Shown here: in pieces, positions 1 to 13,800 of the stretch | How the letters are laid out: every line of letters begins with the position of its first letter | Position numbering within the stretch: position 1 is the stretch's first letter | NCBI GenBank assembly: GCA_019009955.1 | Contig: CM032229.1 | Span: 3,848,501-3,912,500 of the forward strand | Source: Riptortus pedestris | Taxonomy: Eukaryota > Arthropoda > Insecta > Hemiptera > Alydidae | Direction: 5' to 3' | DNA length: 64,000 nt | Program-made: the position numbers and the translations under genes | The notes under the pieces: generated by a model | What the model saw: the letters and a program-made list of their open reading frames with translations, nothing else | Databases searched by the model: none | Told to the model about the DNA's origin: nothing

Positions 1-2939
1 ATATTGAGGTTAAACGGATAGGATGCGATTTTCAAACAATTTCTTAAGCTGTAAGAGGAGACGAATATGAATTTCCCAAACCCCACACACTTACACGTCG
101 TTGAAAGGTTGAAATAAAAATAATTTTCAATACTAATAGTACAAAGACTGGATTAATTTATGCACTAAGCTATCCCGCCATTTTTATCACATAACGGAAG
201 AAGACGTCCGAAGCCATTCACTTATTATGCCAGTGAAGGAAAAGATAGGGAATGAGTAATGTTAACTAGTCATAGACAGTAGAAAAATGAGATAAATATC
301 TATAAGGAATCTTGTTGTACATAGTACCAGAGAAATTATTAATTGATGGCCGGGAGAAGGATGTAATCAGACTGTGTTAGATATAATAAACACGATTTCC
401 TCTCAAATATAATTATTAGATTAACGTAAATGATGACTAAGCACTTCATTTCCATCACGGATTCAATACGATTGTTCTGTATGGATTCTCCTGTTAAGCA
501 CGCAATTTATGAAATGGCGAATGGATGAATGAATTAACATTTAAAATAGCTGTGAAATAAACATCCAATATTAACGATATAAGGAAAGATTCCATTGGCA
601 TAGCATTATTACAAAATACCTGTTCACATTTCGTTCTGGCAATCTATTGTAATATCAGAGAATTATAACGTGGCAGCTAATAGTTGGAAATAATAATTTG
701 ACTTACTTAATCCAAATAAACTTTATATACAGAAAAGTATATTCTACGCGTAGTTTATTATTTTTACTTTTTTTACTTAAGACATATTAACTATGATATT
801 GACAAATATGAGTATTGGTTTCCAAGCAATCCCCCCCCCCTCGCTCTGTCTATAACATTTTCCGATCCAACCATTATAACGGAGATTTTTGAATTTTCGA
901 ATTCAATAAATTGATAAATGTAAATAACGTTCGAGCACTGTAATTGTTATTCTAAACACAATTTGTTCTTTACGGTATTTGGATAAAACCAATATTAACG
1001 TAGATATCGACGAATATGTATTTTCACATCAAAGTAACCCCCCCCCCCCACAGCCCTAGCTGAAAATTCGAATTCCCATATAGCCAATTTGTGCCATGGG
1101 AAAGTTGACCCACAAATTTAAGCACATAGAGATCTTTTTAGGCGTCTTGGAGTGATTGAGTTAAAATCGGAAGGATAGACAAGATTTTCAGTTTTGATTG
1201 ATCCCATTGTTCTTAAGTTTCCGCCGAAAACTAGTTCAGCCGTTTCCCCTCGTGAATTGGTTTAGAGATTCGTTACTACTACTGTTATTAGTAGGCAGAT
1301 TTCTCTATTGTAAAACTTCACGTTGGAAATCTGTTTAGTTTACGCAGCCCCTGCGTGACGGACTTCTTGGTATTGTAAAATTTCATTAGAAGACTTCAAA
1401 ATCCTTCTTATCAAGGTAACTTATATATTTGTATCTCTTTTTTCGAATGTCTTGCTTCTTGATATTTTATAAAGTCTTAAACTCGCATTCTCCCCTTTAA
1501 TAAAAATATTTTTTTCTTTACAAAATGTACCAGGGTGTGTGCCATATATTAGCCCCCCCCCCTTTCTTTGTCCAAATTTTATTTTCAATTTTAATTCTTC
1601 TACTTGTTTCGTATGTTGTGAAAAATCGGCGATAAAGGATGCAAGGAATGAATCAGTAGTAAAGTAGAAGATGCCTGAAACAGACTTAGATACCATCAAC
1701 AATGAAGAAAGAAAGTCGATGTGATAATAATTATTCTTATAAATGAAGATTTTTTTTTTGGACTTGTGTATTATTTGTAATGACTTAGGACAAATAGTGT
1801 TTATTTGGAAAGGATGTCGCCAGGGCCAGTCCGAGTCCATGAATTCTGCTCCCAGGATGACAACCCTGGAAATTACTTATGATTAAATTTACCAATAAAA
1901 TACTACAATTTATTTAGTTAGTTATTCCTTCCTATTTAAAAAATATGTTTACTACTTTATTGTTTTCTCTTTATTACATTTAAAAGAAAACGTGTGATTT
2001 TAAGTTTGGTACAAATAATTTTCCTTTCTTTTCCTGATTCTTTCAGTGTGCATTTTTATAATAATTTTTAGACGACTTAAGAAATGCTTTGTTTTTTTAG
2101 CCCAATTAATACTTTTTTTTTTTTTTATATATTGAACCTTGCTACTTGACAAGTGGGGAAGTATAGAAGAAATGATTTATTTTTTTTTACATGATTCAAA
2201 GTTAATTTAAAAAGTGTAATAAATATACCAGAGTCAAAGTAAGTAAATGCCTAGTGTAAAGGAAAATTGTTGGGAAGGCTCTGCTTAAGTGCGTCATATT
2301 CTTCCACTTCCCTATATTATTTGGTATTTGTCAAGAGAAAAGAGCATTGCACAATTGATTCCGTATATTGTTAGCATTAGTGACAGTCTAAGTAAGTTAA
2401 AACATTATGCCATTAACATATTAAGTGTAGTTAGTTTTACAAAAGGAATACAACTATTTAGAATATTTTTATATATTAGATAGTTGTTCTGTAATTAAAT
2501 TTTTACTTTAGACATTGTCATGAAGCTCAAAATTATTACTTATGATTTCCTAATGTCAAAAAAAAACCATAAACAATTTTAATGCTCATTCTAAGATAGT
2601 TAAATAGTATATTTTGATGTGAGGCAATGATATTTGTTTTGGTTAGTAAAGAGTAACCATCACATTTATTCTGAGAATAAGTTTGTAAATATCATCCAAT
2701 AGGCACAGTTGTAACATTTGAGAGAGAATAGAAAAGACATTTTTGGTTGTAATATAAAGGGAAGAATTATTTGTTTAGCTGGTTTCTTTGGTCTATTGGG
2801 ATTGATGGAGATATATAATGCTTAAGTTAATCGTACTTTATATTTGTATGAGGGACATATTTTAACAATTGGTAATGAGCAATTTGATTTATGTGTTAGC
2901 TTGTATTAATAGAGTAATATATAAATAAGGCTATTGCAG
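1..2939. other. Sequence upstream of first visible ADCY10 exon
   Basis: Holds decayed (TA)n-family pieces (1-1365) and otherwise AT-rich sequence with poly-C runs. I looked for an exon ending in a D-x-S motif in phase 1 and found none, so this is probably intron. Confidence 0.6.
1190..1365 (-). repeat. (TA)n-core family, decayed end
   Basis: CGTGAATTGGTTTAGAGATT, TTAGTAGGCAGATTTCTC and the terminal TTTACGCAGCCCCTGCGTGA place this as the GC-rich end of a reverse copy. Matching fragments at 1-60 (GCGATTTTCAAACAATTTCT) and 790-1080 suggest the whole stretch 1-1365 is one or two broken copies. Confidence 0.7.
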
Positions 2940-3077
2940 GATTCACGCCACTGTGTGAGAAGTATGCCAAGTTCGGGCCTACAGGAGCTTACAGGCTGAC
3001 TGCTACACTCAACCAGTACATCGGGTCCATGGTAGACCTCATATACAACTTCGGGGGAGATGTACTCAAGTTCTCAG
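2940..3077 (+). CDS. ADCY10: ADCY10 exon (first visible): C1 cyclase core
   Basis: Acceptor ctattgcag, donor gtcaga. The exon starts with 2 nt that complete a Gly codon, so the previous exon ends in phase 1, as expected for a split DxSGFT motif. It encodes GFTPLCEKYAKFGP and then GGDVLKFSG. The Lys of LKF corresponds to the bicarbonate-contacting Lys of mammalian enzymes. Confidence 0.93.
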
Positions 3078-6000
3078 GTCAGATACTTGTCGCATATCAA
3101 TTCCTTTATACTATAAGTGCCGGTTACTAGAATGAAAGGCAAATGAAAGAAAAATAAAATAACATTATTTCTTGATGAAGGTACTTCTGCTAGCATCAAT
3201 GCATTCCTCTCTACATCTATGCATAGATGTATTGCTACTATCTTTGCAATCCCTTGTTCAATGAATCTTTATTGAAGAGCACAGTCGTAAAGGCCATGCG
3301 TCATAATACTTTTGTGGTTATGACTCAAACCATACTATAAAACACTGGTCCATTTGTTTTTGTTTCCACCATTGTATGAAGGTGTTCTTTATAAGATTTC
3401 GACTGTGAGAAAAAAGCACAAAATGCGAATGAATATTTGAAATGCCCTCCACTGAATTATTTAATGCACCAACATCGGCCTCAGTTTCTGCCCTTCCATG
3501 ATATTCATTGTTGAGGTTGTGTTGCTGGATTGAAGCAAAGAAAACCACAGATATAGAGTTGTTTTATTTACTGTATCGTCACTGAAAGGCTAAGCGGATT
3601 GGCCCAAAGAGACTGGTTGACCTCATATACAACTGAGAGCAGATCTCAAGTACTCAAGATAGATTCTTACCATTTGTAATATCCTTTATAATATCACTTA
3701 TGGCACGATACGAAATAGAAGTTCCTAGAGAATAAGGTAAATTAAATTAAAAATGAACTTTAGCCATGTCATTTTTTGTTCAAAGTAACTTCGGTTAGGT
3801 TTAATACTTTCCTCCCTACACCCTCCTAGGTCTTTTTAAAAGAGCATTTTCTTTTTTGATTAAATAAATTCGAGAAATGAATATTTTATATCATTTCTTA
3901 TTGACAATTAACGTATTATTTAGGGCTAGTCTGTTTAAAAATTAATGAAAGTATTTAGTAATTTTCAAAATAAACACAGCAATGTGTTATTCAATCAGTG
4001 AGGCGAAGCAGATTCAAATAATTCTTTCTAAAAAAATATTATTTCTTCTATTTTCTTTTTTATTGTAATAGTCATTTATTTAATTTATCATAATTTAAAC
4101 TTAAGATTAATAACTGATTTTAGGTGATGCATTTTTGGCTGTTTGGCATGTGAGAGTCAATGAATTCTTGTACCACAAAATCCATGATGCTATTTGCTGT
4201 GCTCTGCACATTCAGTATACTCTAGGAAACTTTGTCACAGATGTTGGCCTTTATTTAAGGGGTTAGTTAGAATATATTTATTTTTATTCAGTGCATTTTT
4301 ATTATGCTTGTTTGCAAAACTAAATTTGAAAACTATTTCCCAGCATGGTAAAAGTTTACACTATTACTCCATAGTTTATCTGTTGTTGGTTAGAATAATT
4401 AGAAGAAAAAAAATTCAGTTAACAGAATTTCTTGCTACTATTATTTAATTAAATGTTAAATGTGATGCCAGTTGCACAGTCGCCATTTGGAAGTTACAGA
4501 CTATCTACTTTTCAAATCCTTACCATATGCCCTTGGTTTGTGCCATTAGATTTGAGCAATAAATTAACAACTTACAACTGAATTATATTTTCAATCCTCT
4601 TATTTTAGACCCAGCAATTTTGAGATTTCTTCAAGCAGTGAATTAGATCCTGAGGAGAGCCATTCAGTGACTATTTAAGAACCAAGTATTGAGTTTCAGA
4701 GTGCACTGTGCATGTCTTTTTTTTGGAGAGTCCTAATGAAGTTTGTTAATATATTAACAAAGCTAGGATTTATAGTGATGGATTTATAAATTTAAAAATA
4801 TTCTCAAGATATCATCACTAATAGAGAGAATCTTTAAGAAAACAAAGCCTTTTCCCTCAATATTCAATTTTATGAAAACCTATTTATATTTTTACAATAT
4901 CTTTTGTGACCTCTTGACAATCATTTATGCATTTGTTTTTGTTTTTTTTTCAGTGAAACTAGCCATATCGGCTGGGAATTTTGTTTTCTCAGTCGTTGGT
5001 AAAGAAAGTAGTGCAACATATGTAGTTTACGGTCTGCCCATCCTGGAGGTGAAGAAAGCTGAGAGCCTTTGCAAGTCTGGTGATACAGTTGTAGCACCAT
5101 CAGGATGGGCGTCACTCAGTGCTCGCAATTACAGCTACCAACCTCTAGGAGATGGCTATATGAAGGTATCATTTGTATTAATCATTTTTATATTAAAGAA
5201 AAAATTGTTGAATCTGCATTAGATTCACTTGAGATTAACTATGCTACAGATTCAAGTGATAACTAAATATAATATATATTTCTATTCCGAAAGCCTACTT
5301 AAGCTATTTGAAGAGCCGACATATGCATTTCTTTCCGTGCAAATAGGTGAGTTTGTAGAGCACTGCCCAATTACAACTATGAAGTAGAAGTGGAATCTTT
5401 TTAAAAACGCTTCATTTACAACAAATAGATAGATAAACTAAGTTACAAACTTATAGCTACTAAGGGTAGTTTATTTGTTTTTTTTCTTGGAGTTTTCCAT
5501 CTTAAAGGCGAATAGGATTGCATCTGCCTTTTCCAACTCTACTGTGATTTACTGATGATGTCATACAACATTTTATTCTCTATTTCACCTATTATAAGAA
5601 GCCTAATAGGGTTTTAAAATTTAAGCTGGATATAAGTTGTTTATTGACTCAGTTGCTTTAAGTAAAAATCACATGAGTAGGGGGTTCGTTGAAGACTGAA
5701 AACTAAAAAATACAATTATTAACTTATTATTCGACTTAGAAAAAACAATTGCATAATACTATATTTTAACCACACTATTTATATATAGCATTTTCCAGTC
5801 ACTCGTAATAACAAAAAGATTTTGAATTTTTGTCTTTACCTCCGTTCTAAACACCCCTCCTACTGGTCTGATTTATGCTATTGAAGAACTTTATTTCTAG
5901 TTTTACAAAAAATGCTTAAATACCAAGTTTAATAATAAACAAAGCTTACGACCGTTACATCAGGAGAATATATGTATATAAATTTGAACACACCTCATTT

Positions 6001-7758
6001 TTGTCATCGCTTATGTAGGGTTGAAAAACATTTGACGAAAATTGTTCTTAAACATTTTAATGAGCACCACTTTGAGAATGGTAAATCTGCTAACAAGCTA
6101 TTATGCCAGTAAAATATCTCATGTACAGTTTAAATTTCCAATCTTGTTTATAAAGGGAGAAACAGAGAATTGCGTATGAGATAATCTCATTTTTGTGTTA
6201 TTCCAGCATAATGGTAAATCTGTTTAGTTTGTGCAGCCTCTTGCATAATCACATTAAAAAATAAAAAAAAAAGAATAAGTCCATTATAGGACATCACAAT
6301 CATGATATCGATTGTGATGTCCTATAATGGACTTATTCTTTTTTTTTTTTTTTTTTTTTATTTTTTAATGTGATTATCTATTTTTTTTCCTTATTTACAG
6401 ATAAAACAAATATTATATGACCCAAAATCTCCAAAACAGAGGATCTTCCAATTTGACTCCAACTTTATAATGAGTAAGTTAAATGTAATTTTAATATATA
6501 TTTTTTAAAATTTATTTTCAGTTTGCAGTAAAGCATATTTAGTTAATTGTTTAAAATAATTATATTTAATAAAGTTATTTTACAGAAATTCATAAAAGAA
6601 ATAGAATGTTAAAATCAATCTCCTCTAAAACTGACCCCAGTGCTACAATCCTGGACATTGAAGAAAATTGTAAGTTTAATATCTTATTTTTGTCTGTGGT
6701 TGTTAAGAAGCAATCAAATTTTCCTCTGGACACATAAAGTGCATTATTTTTCATTTTCTGCTAGGTTTGGCAACTTCAACTAGAAGTTGATACCAGCATG
6801 AAAATAATAAAATTGAAACATATCCCCTAAACCTATCGGGAGTAACAATATATAAACAATTTGTTTAATAATCATCATTCAACAATTTTAAAACAAAATA
6901 TCTATCAAAAATCTTAAACTTCCTGTAAGAAAGAGGTAGTAATGCTAATATGATGTATTATTGAATTGAAACATAAGACTATTAAAAAATAAGTTAAAAC
7001 GTTTATCACACAGGGGCTACATAAACTAAGCAGATTTCCCAAAATGGTGGCATGACACACTGATCTCATCTCACCATGTATTTTCTATTTCTAAGAAAAA
7101 AAGGATAAAAGGAGTTTACAGAAAGCTGAAACCGAGAAAGCACAGATTAATCGCTTAATATTTGAGCTATGAATAAATGTATAGAAAAATAATTGTAGAG
7201 CATCAATAGTTTAGCAAGATTAGTTCTATAACATTTTTTAAACCCAAATCATAATGGAGATATTTTTAATTTTCTAACCCCCCCCCCCTCCCTATTCCTG
7301 ATCCAATTTTAGCCATTAATGATTATGATATTCTGTGTTGAATGAAACTGTCAAATATCGATTATGTTATAGATAAACATAAACATTTTTGGGTTAATAG
7401 CATAAAATCTTAATTGATGAAATAATTGTATATAACTGGCACAGTAAATGTTCAATGAAAGCAATATTTGGTATTCAAGCTTTGAATAAAATGTTTCATG
7501 ATATAACAGCTTTGAGGGCTGAAAACTGAAAAATGGAAATATCTGAGTTAATGTTCAAGATAACAAAAAAGTTGACATAACAACATTTATAGGAAATTAA
7601 ATTTTCAATAAGATTGGTTCTATGCAATTTTTCTCTTCAACATATAATAATGGAGATATATCAAAATTCCTTATTTAACCTCCCTCCTCCATTGGTCCAC
7701 TTTTTCATAGAACGTTTAAATATTGAGTTTACCAGTGTTCAAACAACAAATGGGGGTG

Positions 7759-7833
<75 letters not shown>

Positions 7834-10800
7834 GTAAAATATAAATTGCTGAACATAACTTAGTTTATAACTCCATATCCAGAAAGTCCAGTGGCCAATA
7901 TTTATTTTATTATTTCAAAATTGATAATTTTCACATTTTTGGTGTAATTAGTACTGTTATTAGCAGATTCCTTTGAAATATTAAAACACTCACATCAATA
8001 AATACAATAGAAATTAACCAAGGATTCCTTTTTTTTGCAGAGCTTTTTTTATTGAGTATTTTTTTTAATATAAGGAGTGGAATTTACTCATTAAATAGCA
8101 CTTTTATTTTATATGAATAATGCTATTTTTCAATTAATTAACTCAGATACTTTTAGCTTGTTTTTAAAAGAGACATAAGTTTTGTTTTTGTAGTTAGAAA
8201 AATTATTTTTGAGGAACGACTCTTGAAAGCTCCAGAATGTTTAAGACCTTTTGTGATATCTCCAGTCATGGCTCAGGTATTGATTTTAAATTTGATATAT
8301 CTAATTATCTTATTCATTCTTAATAATTTAATTATATTCTGTATCAGAGAAAAATGTTTCAAACTCCTCAGGAATTGAAGTACTCAGCTATATGTCATGA
8401 GTTTGGGTAGTATGATAAATTTCCTGTAATATATTGATTCTTAGGGCAGAATGTTCCATTAGTAAATACTGATTTAATTATATTATTTGGGCTAAGAATT
8501 ATTCTTAATTGCTGGTAGTGAAACCAGTATATCCTTGATATCTAAACCAGTACTCTACCAATCAAGCTATAAGAGAACCTCTTTTCTTTAAGCCAATATC
8601 TTCAAATATAATTTTGGATCAAGCGGAAGATCTTCAATCAATCGCCACAGAGAGCTGCATTTGCATATTTTGGCTTGGAGAAGAGTGCTTCTTTTAACAG
8701 GTTGGTATTCGTGCCTGTAAGTTGGAGTTTGAGTATATTGAGGAGAGTGTCTACTAGGTATCACGGCCCATTTTGGAGTGATTTTTGTAGGTCGTCACTG
8801 AAGATTTATTTGTTGTTGCTTTGGCAGATTTGCTTTGCTAGAGTGAATTCATATACTTGCTTATAGACCTGAAAACAATTCTTGAATAACTCACTAACAG
8901 ACTAGGATCCGGAAGTGATAGTGAAGAGGATCTTGCTGGGAACACGTTTTATCTTAAATACTTTCTTGTATGCGAGGTACAAGTTATATACAAGTATGTT
9001 TGCACATGATTTGCCACAAATCTTCATTATGGGATTAGAAATATTCATGCTGGGTTTACAAGAAGTTAAAAAAAAAATCTAAAAATGCTAATACAGTGAA
9101 AAGTTGATATTGATAACTGTAAATTGAAGTTTGACTGCTTGCAAAAAATATGAATAGATTGGAAAGATAGAAGGTTAATTTGGGAAATTTACAAGAATAT
9201 AACAAGTGAATGTGAAAAGGGAAGTTAAAAGAATTCTTAATTGTTAAGAACAGTGTATGATAAGGATGCCCTATATTAGCTTATCTGTTCAATGTAGTTA
9301 TTGAATTTGCAGTGCCCCTCATTGCTCACCACCATGAACTCTTTTAATTTTAGATTGAAGCAAACCAATCCCTCGATTATACAGTCGAGATGAGGCAAGT
9401 GACAATAATGTTCATTAATGTTATACCAAACAAGACGAGCTGCAGGGACATAGTGATCCTCGTTGACGAAACTTATAGGAGCATATTGAAGTACGCCATA
9501 TTTATTTTCTACTTCAAATTATTTGATTTAGTGTTGGAGGAATTCATCCATCACTGATACTTTAGCCACTAGTTTTAATTGTGCGGGTGAGGACTAAGAA
9601 CTATTTACAGATTGATGTTCTTGTATGCGATAAAAATCAAATTTCAAATAAAAGTTTCATTAACTCTATTGTACTATACAGTGTAAATTGCTTAGGTTTT
9701 GAGTAGAATTGTATAGTGTAATTCTTTTACCTAGTGGGTATTTTTTTGGTAAAAGATTAGAGGTAAATGATTAGAGAAAGTCAGTCTGATTTAATTCGAT
9801 AGATGGTGGCATTATAGTTTCATAAATGTTATTACAAAGTTATATTGAATTGCAATGTTGTATAAATATACTTAATTAATAAAGAGTAATTTCCTAAAAC
9901 ACCTTGTGTAAGCAAGAAATTTTCATTTGTGTCATTAAATGAGTGAGTTAGGAAATAATGAGTCGTGATTCTTGTTATCATTTTTGAAGAGGCTGCCATT
10001 ACCGGCTGATCATAGAGTATAAATGGCTAGCACATTTGATGCAAGGGCACCATCCTATGAAAGTACAACTTCTGACAGGATTGAAAATGGTGCTCTCACA
10101 TTGTGACTACTATCAGCCAATAATGAAGGCATCTACGAAGAGATTTACTAACAGCATTATCTGTACTAGCAGAACCAAACCACTACTTAACATTTACTTT
10201 ATCCTTCGACAGATCAATTCAAAGCAGATTAGGCCTCATCAACAAGGTATGTCTATTTGACAAAGACATCATGTTCCTCTGTATATTTGGCCTTAAAGGT
10301 TATAAAGATAAAGATGAGGCTATGAGAACATTACGAGCAGGATATGAAATACTCCAAAATGTTTCTGAGTTCAATGGTGTCAAATCTATTTCAATTGGAG
10401 TCACTGTTGGTATGTTGATTTTTCATCTCTGATTTTTATATTGTATTCTTAATATAAATTAAGTTTATTTAAAAATATTTATTTTCCTTAAACAATATAG
10501 CATCCAGCTTTTCATCTCCAATTTTAATATATTATTATTAATGCCCACTTTTTGCTACTATGGCTAATTGGGATAGGTTATCTACAGGTTACCCCCCATT
10601 TTTAGCAAGTGTGGTACTAAGGATTTTAATTAATGAGTTTGCCACTAAATAAATTCTTATTGTCCAGGTGGGAATCAAACTCGCCACTCTAGATGAGAAG
10701 GATTTAAATATATAACATTCTTTATATTTCCTATAAATATTAAAATTTGCCTTAGAATTTCCATTAATTTATCTTGTATCACACAAGCAATAATACTTTA

Positions 10801-13800
10801 GCATATATGATACTTTGCTGATTAAAACATTCGTCAAGAGGCGTAGAACTATTTTCAACACTGATAAACAAGCCATAGTTACCTGGCGTGATGTTTACTT
10901 TTTCTAATACAGTTTTTCATGATGATTATAAATCTGAAAACTGTTTTGCTCTATCACGTCAGGTTTTTTTTTTAAATGCAATGCTTAAATTTTCCCAATA
11001 ACGCTGTACAGGCTTTCTTTAAATCGCTCTAGACCCTGTTCTAATTGTGCTAGGAAGGTGGAAGCGGTGTCATTTTACTCTGTTTAGCATGGGCTTTCAT
11101 AAGAGATGTTACAAACATCAGAGATAAAATGCAGCCAGGTAGTAAAAACGTCCTTCGTGTGCCGTTGGTTGAGCGTGAAAAAGTTATTATACCTCCACTT
11201 CATATAAAGCTGGGACTCATGAAGAACTTTGTAAAGGCACTAGACAACATCTCAGCATCTTTTCGGTACCTATCCAACAAATTTCTTGAGTTGAGTAGTG
11301 TGAAAGTGATAGGTGTGTTCATAGGTCGACAAATAAGGAAGATCATTGCAGACAGTAACTTTGAAGACTTACAGTCCCCATTGTCTGATACAATGTTAAA
11401 CATATATAAATGGTTAATATCAGATACCTCAAAAGTGGTGGGTAATAGAGATAAACGGTTTGCATATTTTTAATCAGCATGTCTGAATTGTTTTAAAACA
11501 AGTATTGGATACCAAGATATCGGCCGAAATTTTTTTTTTTTAATCAGTGTAATGGAGTATCATATTGAATACTCAAATAAATGTTACTTTATTTTTGAAA
11601 TCCAAACATTTTGCTGTGGGAAGGATAATCTGCAAGAGTCTGAAGTTTAATGGCAGCCCATGAGTACTCTTGGTAAATTGAGTAAAGGGCTTGATTGATT
11701 GCTGCATGGGAATGAATTTGGTGATAGGACTCCTTTAAAATCCTATTAAATAAATAAACTCTCACCTCGACTAGAAAAGAGCAGTAACCTGCTGCTCACC
11801 TGTCTCAATAAACCTCTATAATTTGTTTTTTTAAATTATCATTTATTCAAGGAACAACATACTGTGGGGTAGTCGGGCATCCATTGAGGAAGGAATACAC
11901 AGTTATTGGAGCTCCAGTAAACAAAGCTGCTCGTCTTGGCTGTACTTTTAAGGGCATGGTAACGTGTGATGCTACTGTCGCCTTCAATTCTAGGCTACCT
12001 CCTTCATTTTTTGAAAAAATGGAACCTAAGTCTCTCAAGGGAATAGGCACAGTTTCGAATATTTACAAATATATGGATTTAGGGTAAGATTTTTTTTTTT
12101 TTTTTTTTTGTTTTTTTTTTTTTTTTTTTTTTTTTTGAAAGTGAAAGATGCCGATTACATACCTTCTACCATAAACCCTGAAGAGGTATGGACTAAGAGG
12201 CCTTTCGTATTAACTACATATTTTTATATTTTAGGGTAAGCGCATTAACAGCACCACCAATTCTTGGAAGATACAACGCCATAAAAATATTTGCTGATAT
12301 GCTTTGGGAAGAGTCACCGTACAGAGCTGTTGTTATAATCGGAGAGCCTAGAGTCGGTAAGACTAGGCTTGTCCTGGAATTGTGCGATACAGCTGAAGAG
12401 GCAGATTGGCTTCCTATCATGACTTCTTTCAACACTAAGCTTCCCGCTCAAATTTGTCTTCTTCACAAAATGATTGCCTGTGTAAGTTGTAACAAATTTA
12501 TTGATCAATTGAATACTAAAATGGTTGTTAAAAGTAAGTTAGATTTCCCATTCCACTACGTGGAGTGTTTAAAGTGGGGTGAGATATATTAGTTGTATAC
12601 AGCACAGGCTTAAGGGGCGGGCGATGCAGCCAGGGGGGCGACCAAACGCCCAAGTAGTGAAAAATTTTGTTTTTCGTTTTCGAAAAATATACGTATATGT
12701 AAAACTACTTGGACTAAAATCTTCATTTGTTAAACCCCTTTTCAACTCTTTAACTTACCCTTTTCAACGAAAAACGTATAGCCTACTATAATGTATGCAA
12801 AAAGGTGATGGCCTACATACTTTTTTAGTCATCTTATCTTTTCACTTGAAAATATGATAATAATTTGATTTATAAATACCACTTAAGATGCCTCAAAACT
12901 CAGTATTCTAAACCCTATTTTGAACAAATTTCCAGGGGAGGGCCCCGGACCCCCCTTTTTTAGGGGGGGGGGGGCGACAAAACGGTTTTTTGCCTGGGTC
13001 AGTATTTTGCCTTGAGCCAGCCCTGGTTGTATAGTCAGCCATGATTAGTACCATGCTTATTCAAACTTCACTAATAGTAAGTTTTGTAATTTGTAAGATC
13101 TTATTCAAAATTGTAAACTCTTGATGTTATATGCTGCTGGCTAGTGGCGATTCCACTCTCATTCTCTCACCTTCCATCTTGGTACTAGCTGATTCTTCGT
13201 GGGAAGTGACCCTAATCAAATCAAAATCAAAAACCATCGGGAAATCAAAAACCATTTAAAACATAAATATCTCTGTTATTATGAGTCAGATCAAAAAAAG
13301 GTTATACACACCAATCTTGTTAAACTATCGACTACTGTACATTTACTGTTCAAATATTAACAACAATACAAATATTAAGCGAGTTGTTGTACTTTGTTTT
13401 CTGCCTTCAGTAAACCCTCATTTCTAGACATCGAATATTTACTTAGAATTGGAAAATATATGGTAATGTGCTTGTGTAATCTGTTTTGTTTACTCATCTA
13501 CCGTGGGACAGACTTTTTTTCTTTTCTTATAAGTTTGGATAAGAAAATAAGTTGCACACATTACTGTAGGTGACATGTGCAAAGCTGGACTCAGGACCAA
13601 TTTTATTTTTCACTTTCATTCCCCTAGATTACAAAACCTCTTATCTAGTCCAATGAATTTATATGTGCTTGTATTTATTTAATGTGATAACTTTTATACA
13701 TGGACACCTTGAACCCTTCTTTTAAAAGCTCTAAAGACAGTGATAATGATCACTGAATGCTGCTTAGGATTAATTAAAATTTGTGAGAAAGAAATATGTA

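Noticed and set aside
2289..2483. Candidate missing first ADCY10 exon
   Set aside because: The translation has no D-x-S-G-F context, no suitable donor and no similarity to sAC N-termini.
7614..7844. Open frame ending in a YIYIYI run (similar at 35663 and 61190)
   Set aside because: Produced by (TA)n microsatellites.
8513..8580. Functional tRNA gene (also at 14671, 32462, 51286, 53432)
   Set aside because: Heads are tRNA-like but acceptor and anticodon arms do not pair properly; SINE or pseudogene relics.
8620..8870. Compositionally unusual stretch with open frames on both strands
   Set aside because: No domain recognised and stops in every longer reading.
11640..11815. Another SINE copy
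   Set aside because: Only AGAAAAGAGCAGTAACCTG resembles the SINE body; too little to call.
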